Shown here in pieces: positions 23,285 through 34,351 of a DNA stretch of 64,000 bases. This stretch comes from Russula earlei (lineage: Eukaryota > Basidiomycota > Agaricomycetes > Russulales > Russulaceae), in contig JAGFNK010000006.1 in NCBI GenBank assembly GCA_025769875.1, positions 62,001-126,000 of the forward strand, in the 5' to 3' direction. Position 1 is the first letter of the stretch, and each line of letters begins with the position of its first letter. A program made the position numbers and the translations under genes. Under the pieces are notes generated by a model, which ran no database searches, had not been told where the DNA came from, and saw only the letters and a list, made by a program, of their open reading frames with translations.

Positions 23285-24206
23285 ATGGCCAAAGTAACCG
23301 ATGAAAGATTCGCCTTACATGATGGATTCCACGAAAACCCTCCCGCTGACTCGTCAAAACTGAGGTCCGAAGAAGTGGTCGTCAATCGATCCTGGGGACA
23401 GGACAGCGGACAAGAAGGCAAGGCTTACGCGCTGGGTGACGGAATGGATGAAGATGGCTTTTCTGGGCCTGGAATCGTCAAGCCTTTGACTCCTGAAGCG
23501 CTAGCTGCGTTCAGGGTGGCTCAGGAAAACGCAGGGGTCATATACATCTCCCGGATTCCCCCAGGCATGCAACCTACCAAAGTGCGGCATCTCATGGGCC
23601 AGTACGGGGAAGTGGGACGCGTCTATTTACAAAAAGAAGGTATGATGACGAGCGTTCCTTACGATAACTCAAGTTGATGGATTCACAGATGCCAAACGTG
23701 CTTATCTGCGCCGCAAATATACGTCCACGAAGAAACCACACTATACCGAAGGCTGGGTTGAATTCAAGGACAAAAAAGTTGCTCGATCCGTGGCGGGAAT
23801 GCTGAATGCTCAGCCTATTGGGGGAAAGAAGGGAACACGATGGCGAGATGATGTGTGGACACTCAAGTACTTGCCAAAATTCAAGTGGCATATGTTGACT
23901 GAACAAGTCGGTGAGCATCAGCCTGATAGAAGAAGCTATGCAACAATTGACTTGACACTCTCAGCTCATGAGGCAGCGATGCACACAGCGCGGCTGCGGC
24001 TTGAACTTTCACAATCAAGGTCGGAGCAACGGGAATATCTGAAAAACGTGGAGCTCGCACGAGTGCTTGACAAACGGGAAGAACGTAGTCAGGCGATGGG
24101 GAAGGAATTTAAGAGAAAGTATGTCAACAAAAGACTGGACCAAAGGGCACGGACGATCACAGAGACAGAGGGCTCGTTAGCGAGCGTGCTTGGACACATT
24201 TTTTAA
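23285..24206 (+). CDS. ESF2: Esf2/ABT1-family RNA-binding protein
   Basis: 18S rRNA processing factor of the nucleolar small-subunit processome. Exons 23,285-23,639, 23,689-23,910 and 23,965-24,206 join in frame to 272 residues. The RRM starts at GVIYISRIPPGMQPTKVRHL, the usual opening of the family. It continues over the first intron into YTEGWVEFKDKKVARSVAGM and the GGKKGTRWRDDVWTLKYLP segment. The basic coiled C-terminal part (REYLKNVELARVLDKREE) is also typical. The stop TAA at 24,204-24,206 is followed after two bases by the terminal repeat of a large transposon, so the original 3' UTR has been separated from the gene. Confidence 0.93.
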
Positions 24207-24726
24207 TACTGTGCTTAACCCGAGCTTCAGACAGACCCCTCATTCGGACACATCAAATATCTCTCTCACTTTACCACCAAACTGACTCAAACTTTGTACA
24301 TACATTCTATTAAGTGTATTGAACATTCCTATGGCATTTTTTTCCTTCATAAATCTCAGTGCTAGGAGGGTCAGAAAATGGGCAGATGTCACACCTGCTG
24401 ATTGATGCCACATTGGAGATCAAATGCTATCAATAATCCCATTGCACTGCACTGTTTTGCATCTTTGACTCACATTCACCAAGGTCACTGCCCATGCTTG
24501 CCAAAAGGCACCATAGGTGGCAGGACCAGCATGCAGGCAACCCAGGTTATGAGGCTCACTTAAATGAAGCACTGGGATCTGTGGCCAGTGGAGAATTTGA
24601 GTCATTGCAGGATGCTGCCAGAGATCAAGGTGTCAGTTTTTCCATTCTATGTTCCTATTTTTGCTTATGCATTCTTGCAGATTTTGAAATCTACACTCTG
24701 TGATAGGGCCAAGGGATTGTCAAGAC

Positions 24727-25111
24727 TGTTGCGCAGCATAGAGCGCAGCTAACAGGCCAAGCAACCCACCTTAGAGGTTGTGCTAATGCTCAAGTGATAT
24801 TGGGGTGTAGAGCGATGTGTATACTCGTCTACAAGTATGGTATTTATACCTCTATGACCCAGGGCTGTTCCTAAGTCCAAAAGAGGTGACTACAGGTGTC
24901 CACTATATCGCGCATTAAGTGACGCGTGATGTGGAAACGTTCTAGACGCAGCATAAGGCTGCATCTTGTGATAGATAGCGTACTATGCGTAACCCTATTG
25001 CCATAAGCGCATATGCTAAGGTTCTGTCTAACACGTAACATCTATGAGCGGATCTTGAACCTTGTATGAAGGTCTTCGCCTTCTTTGATCCGTTCGGGTT
25101 CCGGTTCAACA
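24727..25111 (+). mobile_element. Solo LTR, family I, 385 bp (TSD AAGAC)
   Basis: Starts TGTTGCGCAGCATAG and ends CCGGTTCAACA, flanked by AAGAC at 24,722-24,726 and 25,112-25,116. CpG sites are plentiful, so it may be young. Strand is arbitrary. Confidence 0.85.
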
Positions 25112-25914
25112 AAGACTCACTGTTGAACAATCCAGTTCAAGAGCAAGGGGTTAGTTTGAAGACGAGTCGATAGACATCCAAGATGGCGTGGGCAAGAAGT
25201 AGAGTCCAGAGTAGTAACAAATACCAAAGAGGTATGGTTACTGGTAAGGTCAAGCAGGTACTGTAGGGGGTCAGGTAGTTGGCCACCCTGACTAGTTGGC
25301 CACAGGGGACTTTCTGAACTTTCTAGAGTATTAATGCCTGTGTAGTTGATTTGGGCAGTAAGAACTATGTCCAGTGTTGCCTCAAACAAAAGTTCTTACA
25401 CTGGCAGTGATTGCTTGATGAGTTAGAGGCATCTTGTTGCTGACAATATGACCAATTTGGGAAGGTCACCGAAAGGCCGAACGTGGTGGCCATACCATAG
25501 GTGATTCATTTCGGACGCAAATCCTTAAAAACTTCGTGTTTCGTGTTTCGTTTCCCTATCTGCTCTTTCTCAGCCATAATTTCTACTGTGATTTCACTTT
25601 TCTGGCCCATGTTACTCAATTCATTTCTACAACATTTCCCATTTCACATTTCAGACAGGCTGCATTCAGCAACACCCACTGGGCTCAGATGACAATGTGC
25701 ATCCAGCACCACCAGGACTTGACATCAGACTGACCTGACCTCTCACTCATAGCCTTCAGAATATTTTAAATGAATTTATTAACACCTCAATGTGCTCGGT
25801 GACACTTGTACATGCCATATCAGCATGTCATCCTTTGGAAATTGCTGTGGGACCAGGAGGCAAAAGTCCACCTCTGTTTGAGACAGTAGCTATTGGGCAT
25901 TAAATACTACAAAC

Positions 25915-26595
25915 TACGGGGATGCTACTCCTCCAACTAAGGGTCCATGAGCGCGGGATGGCACGGTTCGGATGAGGGGCGAGGGGGGCAGCGAGCCCTC
26001 GGTTTGGATGTTGGAGGACACATCATCAGGGTCCGTGCATAGGCGCATGGTGGGGCGAGGACAATGGTCCGTAGACAATGATGGAGGGGTGAGAGCAGGA
26101 TGAAGGGGAGTCGACAATGGGCAAGAGCAATATGATGAAGGGATAGGGAGTGTAGGGAGCCAACCCGGGGCACGCCGAGTTCATACGACTTGATCCAAGG
26201 GTGGGTATCAACAGAGAGGAGTGGGTTGCAAAGAGGGGTCCTATTCTGAACTCTTCCTACTACAGAGTAGCTAGGGTGTTTTTATATACAGGAGAGAGGT
26301 ACTAAAGATGAAAGGCATGAAAGAGAATCGAGACCGGTTGAGACAGTCGAGGCGGTCGTGAAAGGCTTGAGACGCAAGCGCGTCGCGTGAGGCGGGGCGT
26401 GGCGTGCGCGTGTGGTCGGTGGCGAATGGCCTGGGCGATGCGATCAAGGTCTTGATGTCGCACGCGGTGTGGCTTGTGGTGTGCGGTCGGTGGACGGCCT
26501 GGAACGAGAGGGAGGTGGCAAAGGATAGGAGGAGGCATCACGTCGTATTGCGTTTCCACACATGATTCCGTGGCCAGCCATATGGCTACCCTACA
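25915..26595 (-). mobile_element. LTR, family B, copy 3
   Basis: On the minus strand it starts TGTAGGGTAGCCATATGGCTGG. It carries the family landmarks: the GAAACGC region, TATATAAAAACACCCTAGCTA and the CTCTGTAGTAG palindrome. CpG content is intermediate between the copies at 8,223 and 16,859. The left boundary is approximate and no clean target duplication was found. Confidence 0.65.
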
Positions 26596-27955
26596 CTCCT
26601 GGGGGCTTGAAACTTTGACCATCCTCGGTCAAGCGTCTGAATGCGAGTGTTTTGAGCCTTTCGCATCTGAATTGAGGTGGCGGTCGCGGCTGCTTGTGGA
26701 AGATGCGGGGGCGGCGATTGGCGATTGGCGATGGCGACGACGGAAGAGGCGAAGGCGATGGGAGATGGAGGCGATGGAGACGAGGACGGCGGTGATGAGA
26801 TGGCAGCTGCGTGGCAGTGGTGTTGTCTTGTGGCGGCGGCGGCGTGGTCGTCTCCATTGCAGGCGGCAGCAGCGGGCGTGGACAAGGAGCGGAGGTGTAG
26901 GCGGCGAGCATGAGTTCGTAGACAGAGGCGTAGGTGGCGAGGACTCGAGAAGGAGGATACGTGGGGCGGCTTGCACGAGGGTGGCATTTGTCGTCTTGCG
27001 GTGGCGGTGGCGGGGTCGTCTCCATTGGCAGCAGACATGGGCAAGAGCGCACGAACAGACGGGGAGGCGATGTGGGAGGCGGGGTGCGGTGTGCTGTTGG
27101 CGTCGGTGGCTGCCTCTCCTGCGGCGGCGGTGTGGTGGCGGCTGCTGCTCCTTTTGTGGCGCGTCGTGGCTAAGTTCGTGGCCAAGGCCTTCTTGGTCTT
27201 CTGGGGTGGTGCTGGTGGCGAGAGGTTGCGACGGTGCGGCGGTGCTGGGTCGCGCGAAACTGAGACTGATGCGGCGGGCGCTGAGACGAAGACTGAGGGT
27301 GAGACCAAGGAGGCAGTGATGGACGGAACTGGTGCGGCGACAAAGACGGATGGAGCGGAGGCGATAATGGAGGGCACGGCAACGGGAAGGGAGACGGCAG
27401 TGGGCGACGCAGGGGTGACGGCAGACGGTGGGGACAGAGCGGTGGCTGGGACTAGGCCCGGAACGGCGGCGGACGAGGCGACGGACGAGGCTGAGGGCGT
27501 GGTGGTGGCGGCTGAGACTGAGACGACTGGGGCTGAGGGCATGGCAGAGATGGCAGCGGCTGGCAATACTGGCAATACGGCGGACTGGGCTGAAGTGACG
27601 AGTGCGGGCGAGGCTAAGACGGAGGCTGATGCGAAGTCAGTGGCTGGCACGACTGAGGCTACTGTGGCGGCAGACGAGACTGAGCTGTAGACGGGAGACG
27701 TAGAGGCAACAGCTGGCAATGCTGGTGCTATGGCGGATGAGGGCGCGGCGGCTAACGAGACGAAGACGGGGTTGGCAGTGAACGGAACTGGTACGACGGC
27801 AGATACTGAGGCTGAGGCTGGGGCCACTGGGGCGGGCGAAGCAGCGACGGAGGTGGGCAAGACTGAGGTGGCGGCAATAGCGAAGGCGGGCGATGCGGTG
27901 AGATTGAGACCCAGGCAGGACGGCAGAGACGTCGAAATCCTAGACGTGTAAAACC
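26596..27955. other. GC-rich, strand-asymmetric island of unknown origin
   Basis: About 1.36 kb, very GC-rich and strongly purine/G-biased on the plus strand (GCGGCGG, GAGACTGAGAC, GACGGAGGCTGATGCG). Long frames are open on both strands: minus 27,860-26,586 (Ala/Ser/Pro/Val-rich) and two plus frames. None has a good ATG context, domain or splice structure. Such multi-frame openness follows from base composition. It could be captured gene sequence, a low-complexity retroelement region or expanded simple triplets. Confidence 0.5.
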
Positions 27956-29513
27956 ATCAGATACCACAAATACTTGAAATATTGTAAGACTACTTACATA
28001 TTGATATGCTCCCAAAGTTTGAAGCAAATCGATGCACTAGAACATTCAGAAAAAAAGAAATTAGCATTCTGGAGTAGGGGGTAGGAGTCAACGGCAAGGA
28101 TTCCCACGGGTGGCCAAGATCGTCGATTTTCTCTGTTTGGCAGTCGCCTCGCAAAAATATTCATAGCATGACAACAACGCACTCTAAAATTATGGCTGTC
28201 TTATAGCATCATCCTAAGATATTTGTCCACCCTTCTAATCCCTCAAAACATTCAAAATATGTTCTCAGCTCCCATAAGGCATTGCATTGGTTTAGGTGGC
28301 CAACTACCCGACCTGATACAGTATGCAGAGAAGAAGCCAGAATAGTCACAAGGGGATGGTCCTTAAAGGAGTATCCCAGGGATGGAGAGTGCCATAAACA
28401 AATGGACAGTCTGAGCACTGTCTGCTACTTTATTGAGCGCTTATATACTACAAGAGAACTGCTAAATAGGGAACAAGTCATAACCTTGTTATCAAGCACA
28501 ATTGATGGATGAGTAAGAAGTTGGGATATGCTTACTGAGCATGCTCAGTCATGCTCAGTAATCTGCTGAGTAAAAAGGCTTCTCTTGATGAGTAAGAGCT
28601 TTTATTGTTCATGTGTTTACTGTCCTAGTACACATGTGAAGCACCTGATTCATTTGCTGTTAGTTAGTTTAGGGCCAGTCGTTTGAGGACTTGTAGTTTG
28701 GTTCAGGGAATATGGTTGCCTATAAGGCCCCTTATATAGTTCTATTAGGGTCTTTAGAGTCGACCCTAATACTTCTATTAAGGTCCTTAGTATTGCTGTA
28801 TCGTTCGTTCTATAGTTATTAGAGTCAGTCTAATAACATGTTGTAGGGTCTTTAGTATTGTGTTAGTGCCTATTATAGGGCACTTCTAGTTGTCCTAAAG
28901 GGTCCTTAGGGAGGCTATAACACTGTCCTTTATTGCTAAAAGGGTTGCCATTAAGTGGGGCTTGCTGTATGTCAATTGTGCCGAGAATCGCTCATGTGAT
29001 AATGCACATGCGATATTGTGGACACCTCTACTCACCCCTTTTGTCCATGTGAACAGGGTGACACCATAGAGGCTGGGTTTCCTCTCATAAGGAAGGGTCC
29101 TTCAAGGGCCCTCTCCAGGAAATGGTTCATGACAGGGATGCCATACCAGCTGAAAGAAGTCATCACAAGCATACCAGAAGCTTACCCCAGCAGAAGAGCA
29201 GACCTTGCTTGACTGGTGCAGGCAGCAAGCCCAGGAAGGCTGGCTGTGGTCTCTTCAGGAACTACATGTGCATGCACAGGCAATTTCTGGGAAGGTGATA
29301 GGGAAACAATGGAATCTCAAGTTTGAAAGCTGCCATCCAGAGCTCCAGACTGTGTGCCCTGCCAAACTTGATCCAAAATGAGTGAAAAACTTCAATAAGC
29401 CTATTGTCTATGACTTCTTCGATAAGGATGAAGGAATAAACACTATGTTTGATGGTTTGCCACCAGAACACCTTTGGAATGAGGATGAGAAAGCCATTCA
29501 GATGGGTGGTGGA

Positions 29514-30474
29514 TGTCAGGAACCAGTTACCGGAGAGGGCCCTTGAAGGACCCTTCCTTAATAGAGGAAACCCAGCCTTTATGGTGCCACCCTGTTCACA
29601 CGGGCAAAAGGGGTGAGTAGAGGTGTCCACAATATTGTGCACGCATTGTCACATGAGCAATTCTCAGCACAATCGACATACAGCAAGCCCCACTTAGTGG
29701 CACCCCTTTTAGCAATAAAGGACTATATTATAGCCTCTCTAAGGACCCCTTAGGAAAACTCTAAGTGCCCCACAAGAGGCACTGACAAGACACTAAAAGC
29801 CCTACAACGTGTTATTAGACTAACTCTAATAACTATAGAATGAACTACAAAGCAATACTAAGGACCTTAATATAAGTATTAGGGTCAACTCTAAGGACCC
29901 TAATAGAACTATATAAGGGGCTTTATAAACAACTCTATTTCCTGAACCAAGTCCTCAAATGACTGGCCCTAAATTAACTAACAGTAAATGAATCAGGTGC
30001 TTAGCATGTGTACTAGGACAGTGAACATGTGGACAGTAAAGGCTCTTACTCATCAATAGGAGTCTTCTTACTTACTCAGCAGCTTACTGAGCATGACTGA
30101 GCATGCTCAGTAAGCATATCCCAACTTCTTACTCATCCATCAATTGTGCTTGATAACAAGGTTATGACTTGTTCCCTATTTAGCAGTTCTCTTGTAGTAT
30201 ATAATTGCTCAATAAAGTAGCGGACAGTGCTCAGACTGTCCATTTGTTTATGGCACTCTCTATCCCTGGGATACTCCTTTAAGGACTGTCCTCTTGTGAC
30301 CATTCTGGCCTCTTCCCTGCATACCTGCTCAACTTTACCAGTAACTGTACCTCTTTGGTACTTGGTACTGCTTTGGGCTCTACTTCTTGCCCATGCTGTC
30401 TTGGATGTCTATCAACTCATCTTTGAACTTATCCATCACTCTTGAACTGGATTGTTCAACAGTGGGTCTTGACA
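29514..30474 (+). mobile_element. Solo LTR, family A, copy 3, 961 bp (TSD GTGGA)
   Basis: Uninterrupted reference copy. It begins TGTCAGGAACCAG and ends GTGGGTCTTGACA, flanked by exact GTGGA (29,509-29,513 and 30,475-30,479). It splits the transposase between MGGG and CKNDGKK, and the frame is preserved if the LTR and one duplication are discounted. Confidence 0.95.
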
Positions 30475-30805
30475 GTGGATGCAAGAATGATGGTAAGAAG
30501 TTTTATTACTTCAAGGACCAGAAGAACCGCTATTGACTCAGTAGCGATAATCTCAAACTTGTTACTGTTATGGAATGTGTTTTGGCTGCTGGGGATGTTA
30601 TGCCCCCTTGCTTTGTGCTTTCAGACAGTCCTGAGCCAGATCTTCATCATGATCTCAACATTGAAGATTTTGGAAGGTATATCATTTCTTTTATTTGTTC
30701 TGAAAAGTTAATGATGCTGGCTGCATCTACTTCTACTTCACAACAAAAGCCTGTACACTTCACCAAATGGGTGGTTGGATGATAACCACTGCCAACAATG
30801 GTTTA

Positions 30806-32508
30806 TGTAGAAACTTGAGGCCCCTTTTACCAACCGAGAATTCTTGAATCTTGAACTTGAACTTGGATTTTGGGATTTTCCAGGAGTGACAGGAATGACA
30901 GGTGTGATGTAAGTGACATAATAAACTAATATGAGTCCATTTCAAATATGAGTTATTTTCCGGTGTGATTTGCTGGGTTTACATGTGATATGTAAAATGT
31001 TTTTTCTAACCCTTCCTTCCACTCCTTCCAAGTGGGTATTGCAAGCATGTCATTAAGGCAGAATACTATCACCTATGGGGAACTCACCATTCCACTACCA
31101 TCTCGCCGATTTCATTTTTTCCTGTATCTGCTCAAACAACCCCATTTAAAACTTTGTAGTTATACTATTGAGTGCCATTAATGTCATTCTAGCAAAGAAA
31201 AATGGAGGTCCATTGAGTGGTTTTCGAGTAGTATTTTGGCTGGGGGTCACGCCTGCATCACGCCTTCTGTCATGGCAGAGTGCGGAGTTTGATTCCAGCT
31301 GGGGTGATCACCGTACGCTGACTGAGGAGTCTGGTCACCACTGCTGTTTTATCCTCTTAATGCCATGTTACAGGTGGTCCAATTGGCCAGCACAAGACCA
31401 TACGTATGAGCAGCGGCTACAGGCAGCTATAACAATGATATATATTGATCTTTTACTTTTACTCATGCAGCACTGGCCCATGATGTGAGCACCACGTTCC
31501 ATACATAGCAAGTCCTGGATTTCACTCAATAATGCTACTCCATTACAATTGTTTTCCCTAGTCCCCAATAAATACAGTCATCCCAGGTGGACTTTAATTT
31601 GGCATGTGTTACATGTCCGTTACTTTCGTGACATTTGTGACTGGCGAGATGGTAGTGGAATGGCAAGTTCCCCATAGGTGATAGTATGTGTCACCAATGT
31701 GTGGGTGCACATCTTTGTGCAAATTTTGTATGTGCAGCTCTGGTGAAAATGGGGCTGCAAGCACCCAGATGTTGAGCTCGAGTTGGACTGCTTGACTCTG
31801 AGTTTGATGCTGACACATCATGTGTAACCCCATATATGTGAATATGCAAATGACAACAAAAAAAATTGCATATTAATTTATTATATACATCATATCACTT
31901 ACATCACTCCTGTCACACCTGTCACTCCTGGAAAATCCTGAAATCCAAGTTCAAGTTCAAGATTCAAGAATTCTAGGTTGGTAAAAGGGGCCTAACAGTT
32001 TATTGAAAGTGGAAAGCAACTGTTTTATTGAGTGAGTGCACCATTTAAAGAGAAGTGGCCTGCACATTTGCACATGTGAGAGTTGCTGAATAATGTAACA
32101 ACTGTACTCAGTGACTTATGCGTGTGAGCAATCACTATAGATATATTTACCTGAATAATGTAACAACTGTACTATTCAGGTATGAGCTTTATAGAACATA
32201 AGGAACAATAAGTAAGTGGGAACACACCTCAGTGACTCGCACATGTGAGTGATCACTGAGGGACAAGGATAAACTATCTACTCATTTAAGTAGGCAGGAG
32301 GTAAACGAATGGTATCCAAATGATGGAATGTCAGTCAAGCCAATCAATGTCTACGTTAATTAACTAGACTAGGTATGGACTGAGTGTAAATAACTAGTTC
32401 TACTCAGAGATGCTAAAACAGTTCTGGGTATATGTGTCAAGTGAGGGGATCCCTCACTTGGCCTCATGTGCTTGTGATCGAGCTCACTCGCAGTCAGGAA
32501 TCACAACA
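30806..32508 (+). mobile_element. Solo LTR, family H (TSD GTTTA), containing a MITE-like element
   Basis: Starts TGTAGAAACTTG and ends GGAATCACAACA, flanked by exact GTTTA (30,801-30,805 and 32,509-32,513). The transposase reads CQQWF directly into KEVFIPHMKAK across the insertion. About 530 bp without the nested element. Confidence 0.9.
30819..31992. mobile_element. MITE-like inverted-repeat element, about 1.17 kb
   Basis: Terminal inverted repeats of more than 100 bp start GGCCCCTTTTACCAACC, and the outer ~100 bp is closely matched at the right end. A second inner inverted pair (31,045-31,112 against 31,625-31,690) contains GAGATGGTAGTGGAATGG. No transposase is present. The flanks TGA/TAA hint at a 3-bp duplication as in PIF/Harbinger elements, but it is imperfect. 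A relic of the interior occurs near 7,028-7,095. Confidence 0.75.
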
Positions 32509-32662
32509 GTTTAAGGAGGTTTTTATCCCACACATGAAGGCAAAGATGGTCAACCTGAACAAACCCATTGTCCTCATCATGGATGGTCACAGCTCTCATG
32601 AAACACTCAAGATGGAACAGGGTGTATATGAAACACTCAAGAAATACAACATTGAGATTATC

Positions 32663-33273
32663 TGTCATAAAATACCCCCTTGTCGGTTCGCCACTAACCT
32701 CTTCTGTTGTAATTACCTTTTACTATTGTTCTCTCCTGTCATCCTCGTCCCCTTGGTTACCATTTCATCCCTTGATGATGATGGTCCCTTATTGTTTCAC
32801 CTGTTGTGTTTCATCTATTGTTCAAGTACCTTTTGCTATTGGCTCACCTTTATCTATTGTTCCACATATAGTACTGTATAGCCTCGCTACATACAGTATT
32901 TAAGCGCCTGTAAAAGCTGGGGAAATGCCCCAAGCTTAGCTTTGTCCCATTTCCTGTTGCATCCCTTTGCCCTGTACTATCTCTCAATCACAACTTGTGT
33001 TGTGCTGGCTTATACTCTGCTTGACCTGAGCTCATCACAAGGAACCTTTGTGTTCCTCTTCCTCCTCTACTTCTCCTTCATTGTCCTCCTCTTCTGTGAA
33101 ACCAGGAGATCAACTCTGTCTGCAGATTAGGTCATCCTTGACTTAGTCTTGAGATGCTAAACCTCTGAACCAGTCTCCTTGAGCCAGCCCCCACTGAACC
33201 CTTGAACCAAGTCACAGGGACTTGGCCCCACTGAGTCTTGAGCTAATGCTCTTATGGCCATGACACCATAACA
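32663..33273 (+). mobile_element. Solo LTR, family G, 611 bp (TSD TTATC)
   Basis: Starts TGTCATAAAATACCCCC and ends GACACCATAACA, flanked by exact TTATC (32,658-32,662 and 33,274-33,278). A TACAGTATTTAAG promoter-like motif lies near 32,898. It separates the second catalytic Asp region from the PSKCTNKMQPLDV part of the pogo transposase. Confidence 0.92.
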
Positions 33274-33806
33274 TTATCATCTTTTGTTTTCCCTCAAAGT
33301 GCACCAACAAAATGCAGCCACTTGATGTACTCATCTTCAGCTCAGTCCAAAAGCAATGGCAGCATATCACTGACAAGTGTGTAATGGAGTGGGTTGCAAT
33401 CAACTGATACAATGTTATCCCACTGTACATCAAAGGAATGAGGGAGGTGATGACAAAGAGTCTCATCCAGAAGGCCTTTAAGAAGACTGGTCTCTACCCT
33501 GTCAACCACCACATTTTCACTGATGAGGACTTTGCACCCAGTCAAGCATCTTCATCCATTGCCCATGTTCCCCCCTCATACCCTCTTGATGCTCCATCAT
33601 CTGACCCCATTGAGCCAGGTTTGGATTACAAAATTACCAGTAACAACTTGAGTGACAACTCTGATGCCAATGACATGGACTATGAGCTAATTAAATCAGG
33701 CACCTTTGATGACAAGTCCAAGTCAGACTCAGATGATGACTCAGATGATGATGATTCAGACTCACCCAACAACTCTGATGACAATGCCAGGTCCACAGTC
33801 ACTGTG

Positions 33807-34351
33807 TGTTAGGATTCTCGTGTTCTGCGTTTCTCATCGCTTACCTATGCATTGGTGACTCATCCTGTTTATTTATATGCACTTATTCATCCGGCTTAGT
33901 GATCGCTTACTAACTTGCTTATTCATTGATCAGTAATGGCTTACTCACTACTTACTGATTGATGACAGATACTAGGAAAGAATGACTCACGCATGAGTCA
34001 TTTCTAACATTCTCAAATTGCGCTCTATGTATTTGGATACTACTGGTTCTCAGCTATGTGCACCCCAAGTTTCATATGAATCGGATCAGTAGTTGTGGAG
34101 ATATCATATAAATAGTCTGTGGTACTGAGAAGTCAAGCCTTACGCTTGACTTACTCTTTCAAACAAGAAACTATCATCTTGTCAATACTCTATACAATTC
34201 TGTCAAAGAACTCTAAAGTGAAAGAGGCCCCTCTCTTCTCTTACACCCAATCTTCCTGAGATAATATCAAAGGCACCAAAGTCTAGTGCTTGAACTATAT
34301 CAAGCAACTCTTTCACTAAGAGTTGGTACTAAGATCAATCCAATCTTAACA
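33807..34351 (+). mobile_element. Solo LTR, family F, 545 bp (TSD CTGTG)
   Basis: Starts TGTTAGGATTCTCG and ends CAATCTTAACA, flanked by exact CTGTG (33,802-33,806 and 34,352-34,356). It splits the acidic linker of the transposase, and STVTV reads directly into LPDGPDAS across it. Confidence 0.93.

Larger units (their letters stand above)
25261..28321. mobile_element. 3.06-kb TIR element with TA duplication, type unknown
   Basis: The left end CTGTAGGGGGTCAGGTAGTT continues to GGCCACC. The right end is its inverted counterpart (GGTGGCCAACTACCCGACC then TGATACAG). TA lies outside on both sides (25,259-25,260 and 28,322-28,323). The family A LTR sequence is continuous across the element when it is discounted (compare CAGGTATGCAGGG in copy 3). 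No transposase is recognisable inside, so it is probably a non-autonomous Tc1/pogo-superfamily element. It carries a family B LTR (about 25,915-26,595) and a GC-rich island (26,596-27,955). Confidence 0.8.
24718..29134 (-). mobile_element. Solo LTR, family A, copy 2 (TSD GGGAT), with two nested elements
   Basis: Flanked by exact GGGAT (24,713-24,717 and 29,135-29,139). The left terminal bases TGTCAAGAC are followed at once by a family I LTR. The LTR resumes at 25,112, is cut again at 25,260 by a TIR element, and continues 28,322-29,134, ending GGTTCATGACA. The pieces add up to about 966 bp, as in the uninterrupted copy at 29,514-30,474. Confidence 0.9.

Noticed and set aside
26586..27860. Minus-strand open frame of 424 codons (Ala/Ser/Pro/Val-rich)
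   Set aside because: It starts at a TTG, has no domain, and overlaps long open frames on the other strand. The openness follows from the G/C-rich composition, so it is recorded as an island and not a gene.
31240..31320. tRNA-like A-box and B-box motifs (TGGCAGAGTGCGG, GTTTGATTCC) suggesting a SINE
   Set aside because: The boxes are only about a dozen bases apart, with no cloverleaf and no poly(A) tail. They lie inside the inverted-repeat element.
31168..31488. Plus-strand open frame of 106 codons inside the MITE-like element
   Set aside because: It lies between inverted repeats with no transposase motif and is not seen as coding in the related relic at 7,028.
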